Assembly: GCF_025144145.1 (NCBI RefSeq)
Contig: NZ_CP083546.1
Location: 753,501-817,500, forward strand
From: Leisingera sp. M658
Lineage (GTDB): Bacteria; Pseudomonadota; Alphaproteobacteria; Rhodobacterales; Rhodobacteraceae
DNA: 64,000 nucleotides
Direction of reading: 5' to 3'
The translations under genes were made by a program, and so were the position numbers. Under the pieces are notes generated by a model that was not told the DNA's origin, made no database searches, and saw only the letters and a program-made list of their open reading frames with translations. Position 1 is the stretch's first letter; every line of letters begins with the position of its first letter. Positions 16,005 to 24,396 of the stretch are shown here, piece after piece.

Positions 16005-17264
16005 ATGACAGTTTGGACCCCCACCGATGACGGCTATGCGGATCTGAGCAGCCATGACGTCTTTGCCGATGGTGCGCCGCACAACACCTTTGCGCGGCTG
16101 CGGCGCGAGGACCCGCTGCATTGGACCGAATATGCGGGCGGCAAGAATTTCTGGTCGGTCACCCGCTATGAAGACATCACGGTGATGAACAAGAACACCG
16201 AGGTGTTCTCCTCGGCCCGCGGGATCCGGATGGAGGACCAATCCTACGAGGAATACCTGGCGCGGCGCACCTTTCAGGAAACCGATCCGCCGGATCATTC
16301 CAAGGTGCGGATGAAATTGCTGAAGGCGTTCTCAAAAACCACCATGGCGCAGTATGAGCAGGATATCCGCGACCTTTGTGCGGAGATTCTGGATCAGGCG
16401 CTGGCCAAAGGGGAATTTGACGCCACCAAGGAGATTGCCCGGCAGCTGCCGATGCGGATGCTGGGCCGGGTGGTGGGCCTGCCGGAAGAAGACCTGCCCT
16501 GGCTGGTGGAAAAAGGCGACGCGCTGATTGCCAATACCGATCCGGATTTCACCTCGCATGTGCTGGACAAGATGCAGACGGACGAATTCCGGATGATGCC
16601 CTTCAACTCTCCCGCCGGGGCGGAGCTGTACGTCTATGCCAAAGAGCTGATGGAGGCAAAAGCGCGCAAGGGGGATACATCCGGTGTGCTGGATCTGATC
16701 CTGGAACCGGCCAAGGATGGTTCGGTCATTACTGAGACCGAGTTCCGCAATTTCTTCTGCCTGCTGGTTGCGGCGGGCAATGACACCACGCGGTATTCGA
16801 TTGCCGCCGGCATTCAGGCGATGTGCCATCAGCCGGAGCTGCTGGCGCAGATGCAGGCGGGCGGCGCGGTATGGGAGACGGCGGCAGATGAGATCATCCG
16901 CTGGGCCACGCCCGCGCTGTACTTCCGCCGCACCGCGACGCGGGATGTGGAGATGCATGGCAAGACCATCCGGCAAGGCGACAAGGTGCTGTATTGGTTT
17001 GCTTCGGCGAACCGGGATGACGGGTATTTCGAAGATCCATTTCACGTGAATCTTCACCGCAGCCCGAACCGGCATCTGTCGTTCGGCCAGTTCGGTCCGC
17101 ATGTCTGCCTCGGCATGTGGCTGGCGCGGCTGGAGGTGACGGTGCTGTTTCAGGAATTGGCCAAACGGATCACCCATATCGAGGCGGCGGGGCCGCATAA
17201 GTTCCTGCGTTCAAACTTTGTCGGCGGACTCAAGTCGCTGCCGGTGCGGGTGGAGGCTGGATAA
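16005..17264 (+). CDS. cytochrome P450
   Basis: A 419-residue soluble bacterial P450; AGGGA lies eight bases ahead of the ATG. I-helix oxygen-activation motif AGNDTTR, K-helix ExxR in DEIIRW, and the haem ligand Cys368 in SFGQFGPHVCLGMWLAR. Counting back from the Cys, the usual F-G-x-G-x-H-x-C spacing is off by one: the residue six before Cys is Gln, not Gly. The overall family is clear. Electron donor partners (ferredoxin and reductase) are not encoded nearby. Substrate unknown; the gene precedes a glutamine synthetase-like gene by 108 bp. Confidence 0.9.
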   Translation: MTVWTPTDDGYADLSSHDVFADGAPHNTFARLRREDPLHWTEYAGGKNFWSVTRYEDITVMNKNTEVFSSARGIRMEDQSYEEYLARRTFQETDPPDHSKVRMKLLKAFSKTTMAQYEQDIRDLCAEILDQALAKGEFDATKEIARQLPMRMLGRVVGLPEEDLPWLVEKGDALIANTDPDFTSHVLDKMQTDEFRMMPFNSPAGAELYVYAKELMEAKARKGDTSGVLDLILEPAKDGSVITETEFRNFFCLLVAAGNDTTRYSIAAGIQAMCHQPELLAQMQAGGAVWETAADEIIRWATPALYFRRTATRDVEMHGKTIRQGDKVLYWFASANRDDGYFEDPFHVNLHRSPNRHLSFGQFGPHVCLGMWLARLEVTVLFQELAKRITHIEAAGPHKFLRSNFVGGLKSLPVRVEAG

Positions 17265-17372
17265 TGCCTAGGCCTGCGCGCAGGAAAGACTCTGCGAAAA
17301 CCGTTAAATATGTTAAGAAATAAGATGCGGTGCACGATGCCGACGACTGTTCAACTGGGAAGGGCTTGAGCC

Positions 17373-18662
17373 ATGAAAACCCGCCTGCGCGCGATGTTTT
17401 GCGATCACCTCAGCATCATGCGGGGGAAATACCTGCCTAACTCCAAGATCGGCGATGACTCGACCCGGTTCTGCCGGTCGGTCTTTGGCACCCATTATGA
17501 CAGGGACCTGCTGGATGCGCCGGGGGCGATGGTCAAACAGGGTCTGCCGGATATGGAGCTGAAGTGGTTGCATGACGACATCCGGGACAGTTGGCATGCC
17601 TCGACCAAAGTGGTGCTGGGGGATTTGTATGATGATGAGGGTCAGCCGCTGCCGCTGTGTCCGCGCTGGGCGTTGAAGCGGGCGGTCGCGGATTGGCAAA
17701 AACACGGGCTGACGCCGAAAGTCGGGATCGAGCTGGAGGCCTTTGCCCTGCAGGCGGATGACCGCGGGCGGCTGATGCCCTATGATGCGCCGGGCGGGGT
17801 GGTCTATGGCACCGGGCCGTTTGCCGATCCGTTGCGGTTCAACGACCGGATCTGGGCGATGGCTGATGATATGGGTTTTTCGCTCGACATGATCACTGCC
17901 GAATTCGACAGCCCGCAGTTTGAATACACACTGACATTTGATGATGCGGTGAAGGCGGTGGATGACATCGTGCTGTTCCGCCTGATGGCGCGGGAGGTGG
18001 CGCTGGAATACGGCATTATCCTGACCTTTATGCCGAAACCGGTGGCCGAGGCTGGCGGCTCGGGTATGCATATCAACTTCTCCTTTGCCGATGAGGCGGG
18101 CGGCAATGCGCTGTCTTCAGGGCCGCGGGGCGGGCCGGAGCATATGAATGATCTGGCCCGCGGCTGTCTGGCGGGGCTGTTGCATCACCACAAGGGGCTT
18201 GCGGGACTGATTGCGCCAACCGCCAACAGCTATATGCGGCTGCAGCCGGGATCGCTGTCGGGGTATTGGCAGAACTGGGGCGGCGATCATCGCAATGTGA
18301 CCACGCGGATCAGTTCCGAAGGCGGCTCCAAGGCGCGGCTGGAGCACCGGATGGCGGATGCGTCGGCCAATCCCTACACGGCGGTGGCGGCGGTGCTTCA
18401 TGCTGCACGGTTAGGGGTGGAAAACAGCCATCAGCTGCCGCCGATGGAAACTGGCGACGGCTTTGACCGGACTGACGCACGCGACGGCACGGCGGCTGAT
18501 CTGAAAGGGGCAGTGAGTGATCTGGAGAAGGACACCGTTCTGGCAGAGGCTGTCGGGCCGGAGCTGGTCGCCAACCACGTCTTCATGAAACGCAAAGAAG
18601 TGCGCAAGACCCGTGATCTGGAAGGCGATGGGATGCGTGATTTCTACGTGCATTTCATCTGA
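17373..18662 (+). CDS. glutamine synthetase family protein (gamma-glutamyl amine ligase-like)
   Basis: A 429-residue member of the GS fold with the catalytic motifs GIELEAFAL (metal Glu pair), AEFDSPQFEYT, GGSGMHINFSF (ATP/metal His), NSYMRLQPGS, NVTTRIS and LEHRMADASANPYTA. The N-terminal part (CDHLSIMRGKYLP) is a shortened beta-grasp. Not the housekeeping GlnA: it lacks the adenylylation site and the usual ammonium loop. Relatives such as PuuA join glutamate to amines. Neighbours include a PuuD-like amidotransferase and a class III aminotransferase. Start supported by GGGAAGGG ahead. Substrate amine is inferred only. Confidence 0.85.
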   Translation: MKTRLRAMFCDHLSIMRGKYLPNSKIGDDSTRFCRSVFGTHYDRDLLDAPGAMVKQGLPDMELKWLHDDIRDSWHASTKVVLGDLYDDEGQPLPLCPRWALKRAVADWQKHGLTPKVGIELEAFALQADDRGRLMPYDAPGGVVYGTGPFADPLRFNDRIWAMADDMGFSLDMITAEFDSPQFEYTLTFDDAVKAVDDIVLFRLMAREVALEYGIILTFMPKPVAEAGGSGMHINFSFADEAGGNALSSGPRGGPEHMNDLARGCLAGLLHHHKGLAGLIAPTANSYMRLQPGSLSGYWQNWGGDHRNVTTRISSEGGSKARLEHRMADASANPYTAVAAVLHAARLGVENSHQLPPMETGDGFDRTDARDGTAADLKGAVSDLEKDTVLAEAVGPELVANHVFMKRKEVRKTRDLEGDGMRDFYVHFI

Positions 18663-18860
18663 TATTCGCAGCGGGATCCCTGCAAGGGACATGGAAACGG
18701 GCGCGGCTGCGGCAGCTGCGCCCGTTTCCGTATCCCGCAACCGCGCCGCGTCAGCGGCGCCGCCGAAGGCGCGGGCCCGAAGCATATGCTTCGGGCCCGC
18801 CATGGTATTTGGTGGCGCCCGGACCTGGCGGTCCGGGCGGGGAAGCGTCTGGCGCGGGTG
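18663..18860. terminator. Terminator hairpin and repeat cluster between convergent GS and aminotransferase genes (copy R3)
   Basis: Three perfect inverted repeats lie here. GGAAACGGGCGC pairs with GCGCCCGTTTCC (18693-18729), the likely terminator of the glutamine synthetase-like gene. A 30-bp palindrome with 15-bp arms and no loop spans 18771-18800 (arm GCGGGCCCGAAGCAT). CCCGGACC-tggc-GGTCCGGG spans 18818-18837. The gap has no coding character; its structures suit termination from both sides. Confidence 0.7.
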
Positions 18861-20216
18861 TCAGCTCACCGCCGCCAGGCCTGCGTCCAGGGCGGAGAGG
18901 ATGGTTGCGGCCTCAGCCTCGCTCAGCACCAGCGGCGGTGACAGGATGATGTTGGGGCCGGAGACCCGTACCATCGCGCCGGCCTCATAGGCCGCTTCCT
19001 GCAGCGTGCCGGTGGTTTTCTTGTCAGCCGGCGCCTTGGTGCTGCGGTCTGCCACCAGCTCAAGTGCACTCATCAGCCCGTGGCCGCCGCGTACGTCGCC
19101 GATCAGCTCGTATTTCTGCTGCAGGTCCAGCAGCCCCTGATGGATCTGGGTGCCGCGGGCGGCAGCGTTTTCGGGCACGTTCAGGCGCAGGGTTTCGGCA
19201 AGGCAGGCCAGCGCTGCTGCAGCGCCTACAGGATGGCCAGAGTAAGTGTAGCCATGGCCGATGGCGGCCTTTCCGCTGGTGTCCTTTTCGAAGGTCTCCG
19301 TCATGTGGTCCGCGATCATCACGGCACCAAAAGGGAAGTAACCGTTGGTGATCGCCTTGGCCGTTGCCATCATATCCGGTTGCACACCCCAGAGTCGCGA
19401 ACCGGTCCAGGAACCAGTGCGGCCGAAGGCGGTGATCACCTCATCTGCAATCAGCAGAATACCGTTTTTGGAGCAGATCTCGCGAACGCCCGGCATGAAG
19501 CTGGCATGCGGCGGGATCACCCCGCCGGCGCCCAGGATGGGCTCCATGATGAAGGCTGCGATGGTGCCGGCGCCTTGGAAGGCAATCTCATCCTCCAGCG
19601 CCTGCAGGCAGAGCTGGGCGAGGCGTTCGGGGTCGGTCTCGTTGAACGGATTGCGGTATGTATAGGGCGCGGGGATCTGGAAGCAGCCGGGCAGCAGCGG
19701 TTCGTACTGGGTGCGGAAATTGGCGTTTCCGTTCACCGAGGCGCCGCCCATGTGGGTGCCGTGGTACCCTTTTTTCAGGCTCAGGAACTTGGTGCGGCCC
19801 TCCTCGCCGCGGATCTTGTGGTACTGGCGTGCCAGCCGCAGGGCGGTTTCCACCGAATCCGATCCGCCTGAGGTGAAGAAGGCGCGGGTGAGGCCATCGG
19901 GCACGAAGAACTTGCGAAGCTCCTCGGCCAGCTGGATCACCTGGTCGTTGGTGGTGCCGCGGAAGGTGGAGTAATAGGGCAGCACGTCCAGCTGCGCGGC
20001 AATCGCGTCTTTCACGGGCCGGCAGGAAAAGCCGAGGTTCACGTTCCACAGGCCCCCGACCGCGTCCACCACCTCATGCCCGTCGATATCGGTGATTTTC
20101 ACCCCTTGGGCCGAGGTGATGATGGCAGGCGGGTTGGCCAGGCTGTCGCCGGGATGCGCCATCGGATGCCAGAGGGATTTGGCGTTGTGCTCTTTCAGGA
20201 AGTTGGAGTCTTTCAT
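18861..20216 (-). CDS. class III omega-amino acid/polyamine:pyruvate aminotransferase
   Basis: A 451-residue fold-type I PLP enzyme. Features: SGGSDSVETALRLARQYHK (PLP phosphate), KKGYHGTHMGGASVNGN, LIADEVITAFGRTGSW (PLP Asp), and the lysine in MATAKAITNGYFPFGAV. Closest in style to beta-alanine/putrescine:pyruvate aminotransferases (SpuC group), which convert terminal amines to aldehydes. This fits the gamma-glutamyl polyamine-like genes beside it and the aldehyde dehydrogenase at 24261, but the exact amine is inference. It lies 47 bp after an IclR gene on the same strand. Confidence 0.85.
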   Translation of the reverse strand: MKDSNFLKEHNAKSLWHPMAHPGDSLANPPAIITSAQGVKITDIDGHEVVDAVGGLWNVNLGFSCRPVKDAIAAQLDVLPYYSTFRGTTNDQVIQLAEELRKFFVPDGLTRAFFTSGGSDSVETALRLARQYHKIRGEEGRTKFLSLKKGYHGTHMGGASVNGNANFRTQYEPLLPGCFQIPAPYTYRNPFNETDPERLAQLCLQALEDEIAFQGAGTIAAFIMEPILGAGGVIPPHASFMPGVREICSKNGILLIADEVITAFGRTGSWTGSRLWGVQPDMMATAKAITNGYFPFGAVMIADHMTETFEKDTSGKAAIGHGYTYSGHPVGAAAALACLAETLRLNVPENAAARGTQIHQGLLDLQQKYELIGDVRGGHGLMSALELVADRSTKAPADKKTTGTLQEAAYEAGAMVRVSGPNIILSPPLVLSEAEAATILSALDAGLAAVS

Positions 20217-20263
20217 GGGGTCAGCTCCTGGATGCGGCCCGCGCCGGGCCGGAGAGGGGGAAG

Positions 20264-21043
20264 TCAGGCGGCACCGTCCTGCGGATATTCCGCAGGCGCC
20301 GAGCCGCCGATGCGATGGGTAAGGGTGGCGCCCGCGCGGCGCAGGGCGGCGGGGATCCGTTGTTTCTGTTCAGTGGTCATGCGGGACACCGGCGCGGCCA
20401 CGGCGAGCGCGCCGATCACTTGGCGGTCGGGGCCAAAGACCGGCACCGCGTGGGAATGCACATCCGCCTCGAACCCGCCGATGGACTGGGCCATTCCAGT
20501 GCTGCGGACATCTGCCAGCTGGGCGCGGATGTCCTGCGGATCGGTGATCGTCTCAGGTGTGTGGGCCTGCAACGGCTGTGCCAGTGCCGCGTCAGCAAAG
20601 CCGGGGTCGGCATAGGCCAGCACTGCCATGCCGGAACTGGTGCCGTGAAAGGTCAGCACTTCGGCGTCCTCCATCATCACCTTGGTTGCGTGGCGCGGGG
20701 AATAGGCATGCGACAGCGAATTCAGCTGGCTTCCCTGCAACAGCGACAGGTGGGTGGTTTCGCCGGTCTCGTCGCTCAGATCGCGCAGCACACGGCGCGA
20801 GACCGAAAGTATCGGAACCGCCGCCTCGCGCAGGGCGGCCAGGCGCAGAACCTGGGGGCCAAGCCGGTACATGCGGTCGCCGTCGGTCTGTTCGACAAAA
20901 CCTGATTCCTGCAGCTCGCTCATCAGCCGAAAGACGGTGGCCTTGTTCATACCGGACAGGCGAGTGAGGTCGCTGAGCCCGATCCCGGTCCGGCCGTGAT
21001 TGAAATATGTCAGTAATGACAAGGCTTTGGATACCGTTCCCAT
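20264..21043 (-). CDS. IclR family transcriptional regulator
   Basis: A 259-residue regulator. N-terminal winged helix: MGTVSKALSLLTYFNHGRTGIGLSDLTRLSGMNKATVFRLMSELQESGFV. C-terminal effector domain from about residue 75 (LSDETGETTHLSLLQGSQL, GFEADVHSHAVPVFGPDRQVIGALAVAAPVSRM). The ATG at 21043 is chosen because the HTH starts there; a frame to 21187 has a non-conserved lead. It likely controls the aminotransferase gene downstream, the divergent tctCBA-aldehyde dehydrogenase genes, or both, through a site in the shared spacer. Confidence 0.9.
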   Translation of the reverse strand: MGTVSKALSLLTYFNHGRTGIGLSDLTRLSGMNKATVFRLMSELQESGFVEQTDGDRMYRLGPQVLRLAALREAAVPILSVSRRVLRDLSDETGETTHLSLLQGSQLNSLSHAYSPRHATKVMMEDAEVLTFHGTSSGMAVLAYADPGFADAALAQPLQAHTPETITDPQDIRAQLADVRSTGMAQSIGGFEADVHSHAVPVFGPDRQVIGALAVAAPVSRMTTEQKQRIPAALRRAGATLTHRIGGSAPAEYPQDGAA

Positions 21044-21162
21044 GGGCCTGTCCGTTCTCCCTGTTTGGTCTTGGCAGGTGGTGCCTTTGGAAAAAGACGC
21101 ACCTTTGATGCAATTTTGTTGACAGATAAGCGGGCTGCCTGTCAATCTAAATTCAAACCAAC

Positions 21163-21179
21163 GGTTCAAATAACGAACC
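21163..21179. promoter_or_regulatory. Inverted repeat in the iclR-tctC spacer, candidate IclR operator
   Basis: GGTTC-aaataac-GAACC is a perfect 5-7-5 inverted repeat, 38 bp before the tctC start and 120 bp before the iclR start. IclR proteins bind short palindromes in divergent spacers. A TTGACA box at 21119-21124 may be a -35 element pointing towards tctC; its -10 is unclear. Confidence 0.4.
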
Positions 21180-21216
21180 ATCGGCAACGGCCGGGAAGAA
21201 AACTGGGAGGAAAACG

Positions 21217-22164
21217 ATGAAACTCAAGACCCTCATGAAAGGTGCAGCCGCAGCGGCGGCACTGGGGCTGGGCGCGGTTGCCGCGCAGGCCGAATATCCG
21301 GAGAAGCCTGTAAACTTTATCGTGCCGTGGCCGCCGGGTGATCTGGAGGATGTCCTGACGCGGATGATCGCCGAGGATTTTCAGAACGAATACGGCGTTG
21401 CGGCTGCTGTGGTGAACAAACCGGGCGGCGGCGGCGGGCCGTTCCCCGGTGCCATCGAAGTCGCCAATGCACCGAGCGATGGTTATACCATCGGCTCCTT
21501 CGTGATCGGCGTACCAGTGATGGGCCATCAGATCGACATCCCGCCGCTGACGCCTGAGAAATTCGACCCGCTGGGGATATTCCTGACCTATCCCTTTGTG
21601 ATCGCCACATCTGGCGATGCGCCCTACAGCACGATGGAAGAGCTGGCCGCCTATGCCAAGGAAAACGATGTGGCGCTGGGGCATTTCGGCGATGTGCTGA
21701 CCCCGACCCAAGTGACCAAGGCTTACGCCAAGAACGCCGGGTTTGAGTGGGGATCGGATGCGGCTTTCGATGCGCTGGATTGCAACACGCTGGCCTCGGG
21801 CGATGCGGATGTGATCAACACCACCCTGCAGCTGGTGCTGCCCTGCCTGGATCAGGTCAAGGTGCTGGTCTCGATCACGGATCAGCGCATCCCGCTGGTG
21901 CCTGACGCGCCCACCATCGGCGAGCTGGACGAGAGCTTGAACATCGCGCTGTGGAACGGTCTGTTCGTGACCAAAGACACTCCGCAGGATGTGCGCGACA
22001 AAATCATCGCGGTTGCGGAAAAAACCGTGATGAGCGAACGCGCCCAGAATGTCGCCAAGGAGACCGGCGCGCTGGTTTATTGGCAAAGCGCTGATGACAG
22101 TGCCGCACGGGTCGCCAACGACATCGGCACCATGGCCCGCATCAGCGGTCTGCTGTCGGAGTAA
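21217..22164 (+). CDS. tctC: tripartite tricarboxylate transporter substrate-binding protein (TctC/Bug family)
   Basis: A 315-residue periplasmic binding protein. A signal peptide (MKLKTLMKGAAAAAALGLGAVAAQA) is followed by the Bug-family opening PEKPVNFIVPWPPGDLEDVLTR and VNKPGGGGGPFPGAIEVANAPSDGYTIG. It captures a carboxylate for the TctAB permease encoded just after. The ligand is not citrate by any evidence here; Bug proteins bind many dicarboxylates and aromatic acids. An attenuator-like hairpin follows the stop. Confidence 0.9.
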   Translation: MKLKTLMKGAAAAAALGLGAVAAQAEYPEKPVNFIVPWPPGDLEDVLTRMIAEDFQNEYGVAAAVVNKPGGGGGPFPGAIEVANAPSDGYTIGSFVIGVPVMGHQIDIPPLTPEKFDPLGIFLTYPFVIATSGDAPYSTMEELAAYAKENDVALGHFGDVLTPTQVTKAYAKNAGFEWGSDAAFDALDCNTLASGDADVINTTLQLVLPCLDQVKVLVSITDQRIPLVPDAPTIGELDESLNIALWNGLFVTKDTPQDVRDKIIAVAEKTVMSERAQNVAKETGALVYWQSADDSAARVANDIGTMARISGLLSE

Positions 22165-22176
22165 TCCTCCCCCACT

Positions 22177-22204
22177 GCATCGGGGTCCTGAGGGATCCCG
22201 ATGC
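22177..22204 (+). terminator. Hairpin between tctC and tctB, likely attenuator
   Basis: GCATCGGG (22177-22184) pairs perfectly with CCCGATGC (22197-22204) and is followed by TTCTTT. Such leaky hairpins after the binding-protein gene commonly make more binding protein than permease. Confidence 0.6.
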
Positions 22205-22236
22205 TTCTTTACACGCGCGGACAATGAACAACTCAC

Positions 22237-22767
22237 ATGCCTTCGGAACGTGAACACCGCTTTGCCGGACCACGGCGCGGACAGCTGGTTTTTGCCTTGT
22301 TTCTGGTGGCGGCTGCGCTGCTGCTGCTGGTCCTGATCACAGAGCAGACCGCCTGGGTCAACAAAACCAAGCTGTTTGCCCAGCCCCGGTTCTGGCCAGC
22401 TGTCGCCATTGGCGGCATGGTGCTGATGGGCGGGCTGCACCTGTACAAACTGCCCTGGCGGCGGGTCAGCCGCTATGACCTGCGGGAGGTCAAGCGCTGG
22501 GCGCAGGTATTGGAGTTTGCCGGCTGGTTCATGGGGTATGTGCTGCTGGTGCCGATCATCGGCTATCTGCCCGTGACGCTGGCCTTCATGCCGCTTCTCA
22601 GCTGGCGGATGGGCTATCGCAGCCGCTTCATGCTGTGGATCAGTGCCGTCTTTGCTGTGGTCGTGGTTGTGCTGTTCAAAGCTGTTCTGTCGGTCAAGAT
22701 TCCGGGGGCAGTGCTGTATGAGTATCTGCCGGGGCCGGTCCGCAGTTTCTTCATTCTCTATCTCTGA
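22237..22767 (+). CDS. tctB: tripartite tricarboxylate transporter small permease TctB
   Basis: A 176-residue membrane protein with four predicted helices, among them QLVFALFLVAAALLLLVLI, FWPAVAIGGMVLMGG, FAGWFMGYVLLVPIIGYLPV and WISAVFAVVVVVLFKAVL. This is the layout of TctB, the small membrane subunit of the Na+- or H+-coupled TctABC carrier. It sits between tctC and tctA as usual. Confidence 0.88.
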   Translation: MPSEREHRFAGPRRGQLVFALFLVAAALLLLVLITEQTAWVNKTKLFAQPRFWPAVAIGGMVLMGGLHLYKLPWRRVSRYDLREVKRWAQVLEFAGWFMGYVLLVPIIGYLPVTLAFMPLLSWRMGYRSRFMLWISAVFAVVVVVLFKAVLSVKIPGAVLYEYLPGPVRSFFILYL

Positions 22768-22776
22768 GTACCCGTC

Positions 22777-24396
22777 ATGGACCTTATCCTTTCTGCCATT
22801 GAGATCCTGATGCGCTGGGACGTGGCGCTGGCGCTGCTGGCGGGTTCTGTCGGCGGCGTGCTGATCGGCGCCATCCCCGGTGTCGGCCCGGCGGTGGCGA
22901 TTGCGATCCTGCTGCCTGCGACGTTCTCGATGGATCCGATTGTGGGCCTGACGGTGCTGTTGGGGATTTACGGCTCGTCTATGTATGGCGGCGCCATTCC
23001 GGCGATCCTGATCAATACCCCCGGCACTGCGGTCAACGCGCTGACCACCTATGACGGCTATCCGATGACGGCGCGGGGCGAGCCGCAGCGGGCTTTGAGC
23101 CTTGCCTATTCCGCCAGCTTCTTTGGCGGTATCTTCTCGGTCATCTGCCTGATCCTGTTTGCCCCGGTGCTGGCCAAAATCGCACCCATGTTCGGCTCGC
23201 GCGAGATTTTCATGGCCGCCCTTCTGGGCCTCATCCTGGTGGTTGTCGCCCATCGCGGCCAGGCGCTGATTGCCGGCGCCCTGGCCTGTTTCGGGATTTT
23301 CCTGCAGACCATCGGGCTGGAGCCGGTGAAATACACCCAGCGCTATACCTTCGGGCAGGACTTTCTGGGGGGCGGCATCAACCTGATCGTGGTGGTGCTG
23401 GGGCTGTTTGCAATCTCGCAGGCCTTTGTGCTGCTGACGGACGAAGACGAAAAGGTCCGCATGACCCGCCTGCGCGGCGGCATGTTCCAGGGCCTGCGCG
23501 AGCTGACGCGCCATCCTCGGGTTGCAGGGGTTTCGGCAACTTTCGGCGTGCTGATGGGCATGGTACCCGGCGTCGGCGAATTCACTGCCCAGTTCATGTC
23601 CTACACCTATGCGCAGAAAACTTCGAAACGGCCGCAGGACTTTGGCAACGGCTCCTCCGAGGGGCTGATCGCGGCAGAGACCGCCAACAATGCGGTGCCG
23701 GCCGCCGCCATGGTGCCATTGCTGGCGCTGGGCATTCCGGGTGAGGCGCTGACGGCGATGATGCTGTCGGTCTTTTATGTGCACAACGTGGTGCCGGGGC
23801 CGGGACTGTTTCAGAACGACATGGATTTTGTGGTGGCACTGTACCTCGCATTGCTGCTGCTGAATGTCCTGGTTCTTGTCTTCCTGCTCTTTGCTACCAA
23901 GTCGCTGATCCAGGTGGTGCGCATCCCCAACCGGTTCCTGGGCGTCTGCATCCTGACGCTCAGCTTTGTCGGCGTCTACAGCTTGCGCAATTCCGCCACC
24001 GACTGCGTGATGGCGGCTGCGTTTGGTATCCTTGGCTATGTGCTGAAACGCCTGTCGCTGCCTGCGGTGCCGATCATCCTGGGTATGGTTCTGGGCGGCA
24101 TCATGGAAGTGAAACTGCGCGCGGCCATGGCGCGGGTAAAAGAACCCTTTGATTTCATTGATCGCCCGGTGGCGTTCATCCTGTTTCTACTCATCATCAT
24201 CGTTCTGGCGGTCCACATCCTGCGGGTGCTGAAGGACCATAAGGAACTGAAGGAGGCCGAATGGCAGACCAACAGCGCATCGACAAGCTTCGGCAGCTTG
24301 ATGTGGCGCCGCAAAAACTCTTTCTTGAAGGATCATGGAAAGAAGGTTCGGGCCAGACACTCGAAGTTGCTTCGCCGGTTGACGGATCTGTTCTGA
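22777..24396 (+). CDS. tctA: tripartite tricarboxylate transporter large permease TctA, C-terminally extended
   Basis: A polytopic permease of 539 residues with the family signatures GAIPGVGPAVAIAILLPATF and YGGAIPAILINTPGTAVNALTTYDGYPMT, and the second repeat GMVPGVGEFTAQFMSY. The membrane part ends with the helix FILFLLIIIVLAVHILRVL at about residue 484. After HKELKEAE (about residue 491) the frame runs on for 48 residues inside the next gene, overlapping it by 136 bp. TctA proteins are normally about 500 residues, so the original stop seems to have been lost. No SD of note precedes the ATG. Confidence 0.88.
   Translation: MDLILSAIEILMRWDVALALLAGSVGGVLIGAIPGVGPAVAIAILLPATFSMDPIVGLTVLLGIYGSSMYGGAIPAILINTPGTAVNALTTYDGYPMTARGEPQRALSLAYSASFFGGIFSVICLILFAPVLAKIAPMFGSREIFMAALLGLILVVVAHRGQALIAGALACFGIFLQTIGLEPVKYTQRYTFGQDFLGGGINLIVVVLGLFAISQAFVLLTDEDEKVRMTRLRGGMFQGLRELTRHPRVAGVSATFGVLMGMVPGVGEFTAQFMSYTYAQKTSKRPQDFGNGSSEGLIAAETANNAVPAAAMVPLLALGIPGEALTAMMLSVFYVHNVVPGPGLFQNDMDFVVALYLALLLLNVLVLVFLLFATKSLIQVVRIPNRFLGVCILTLSFVGVYSLRNSATDCVMAAAFGILGYVLKRLSLPAVPIILGMVLGGIMEVKLRAAMARVKEPFDFIDRPVAFILFLLIIIVLAVHILRVLKDHKELKEAEWQTNSASTSFGSLMWRRKNSFLKDHGKKVRARHSKLLRRLTDLF

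Noticed and set aside
17373..18662. Calling either glutamine synthetase-like gene glnA
   Set aside because: Both lack housekeeping GlnA features such as the adenylylation site and sit in amine-type catabolic clusters.
21166..23784. An 872-codon open frame on the - strand
   Set aside because: Antisense to tctC, tctB and tctA, and its product is a Gln/His/Arg-rich string typical of shadow frames.
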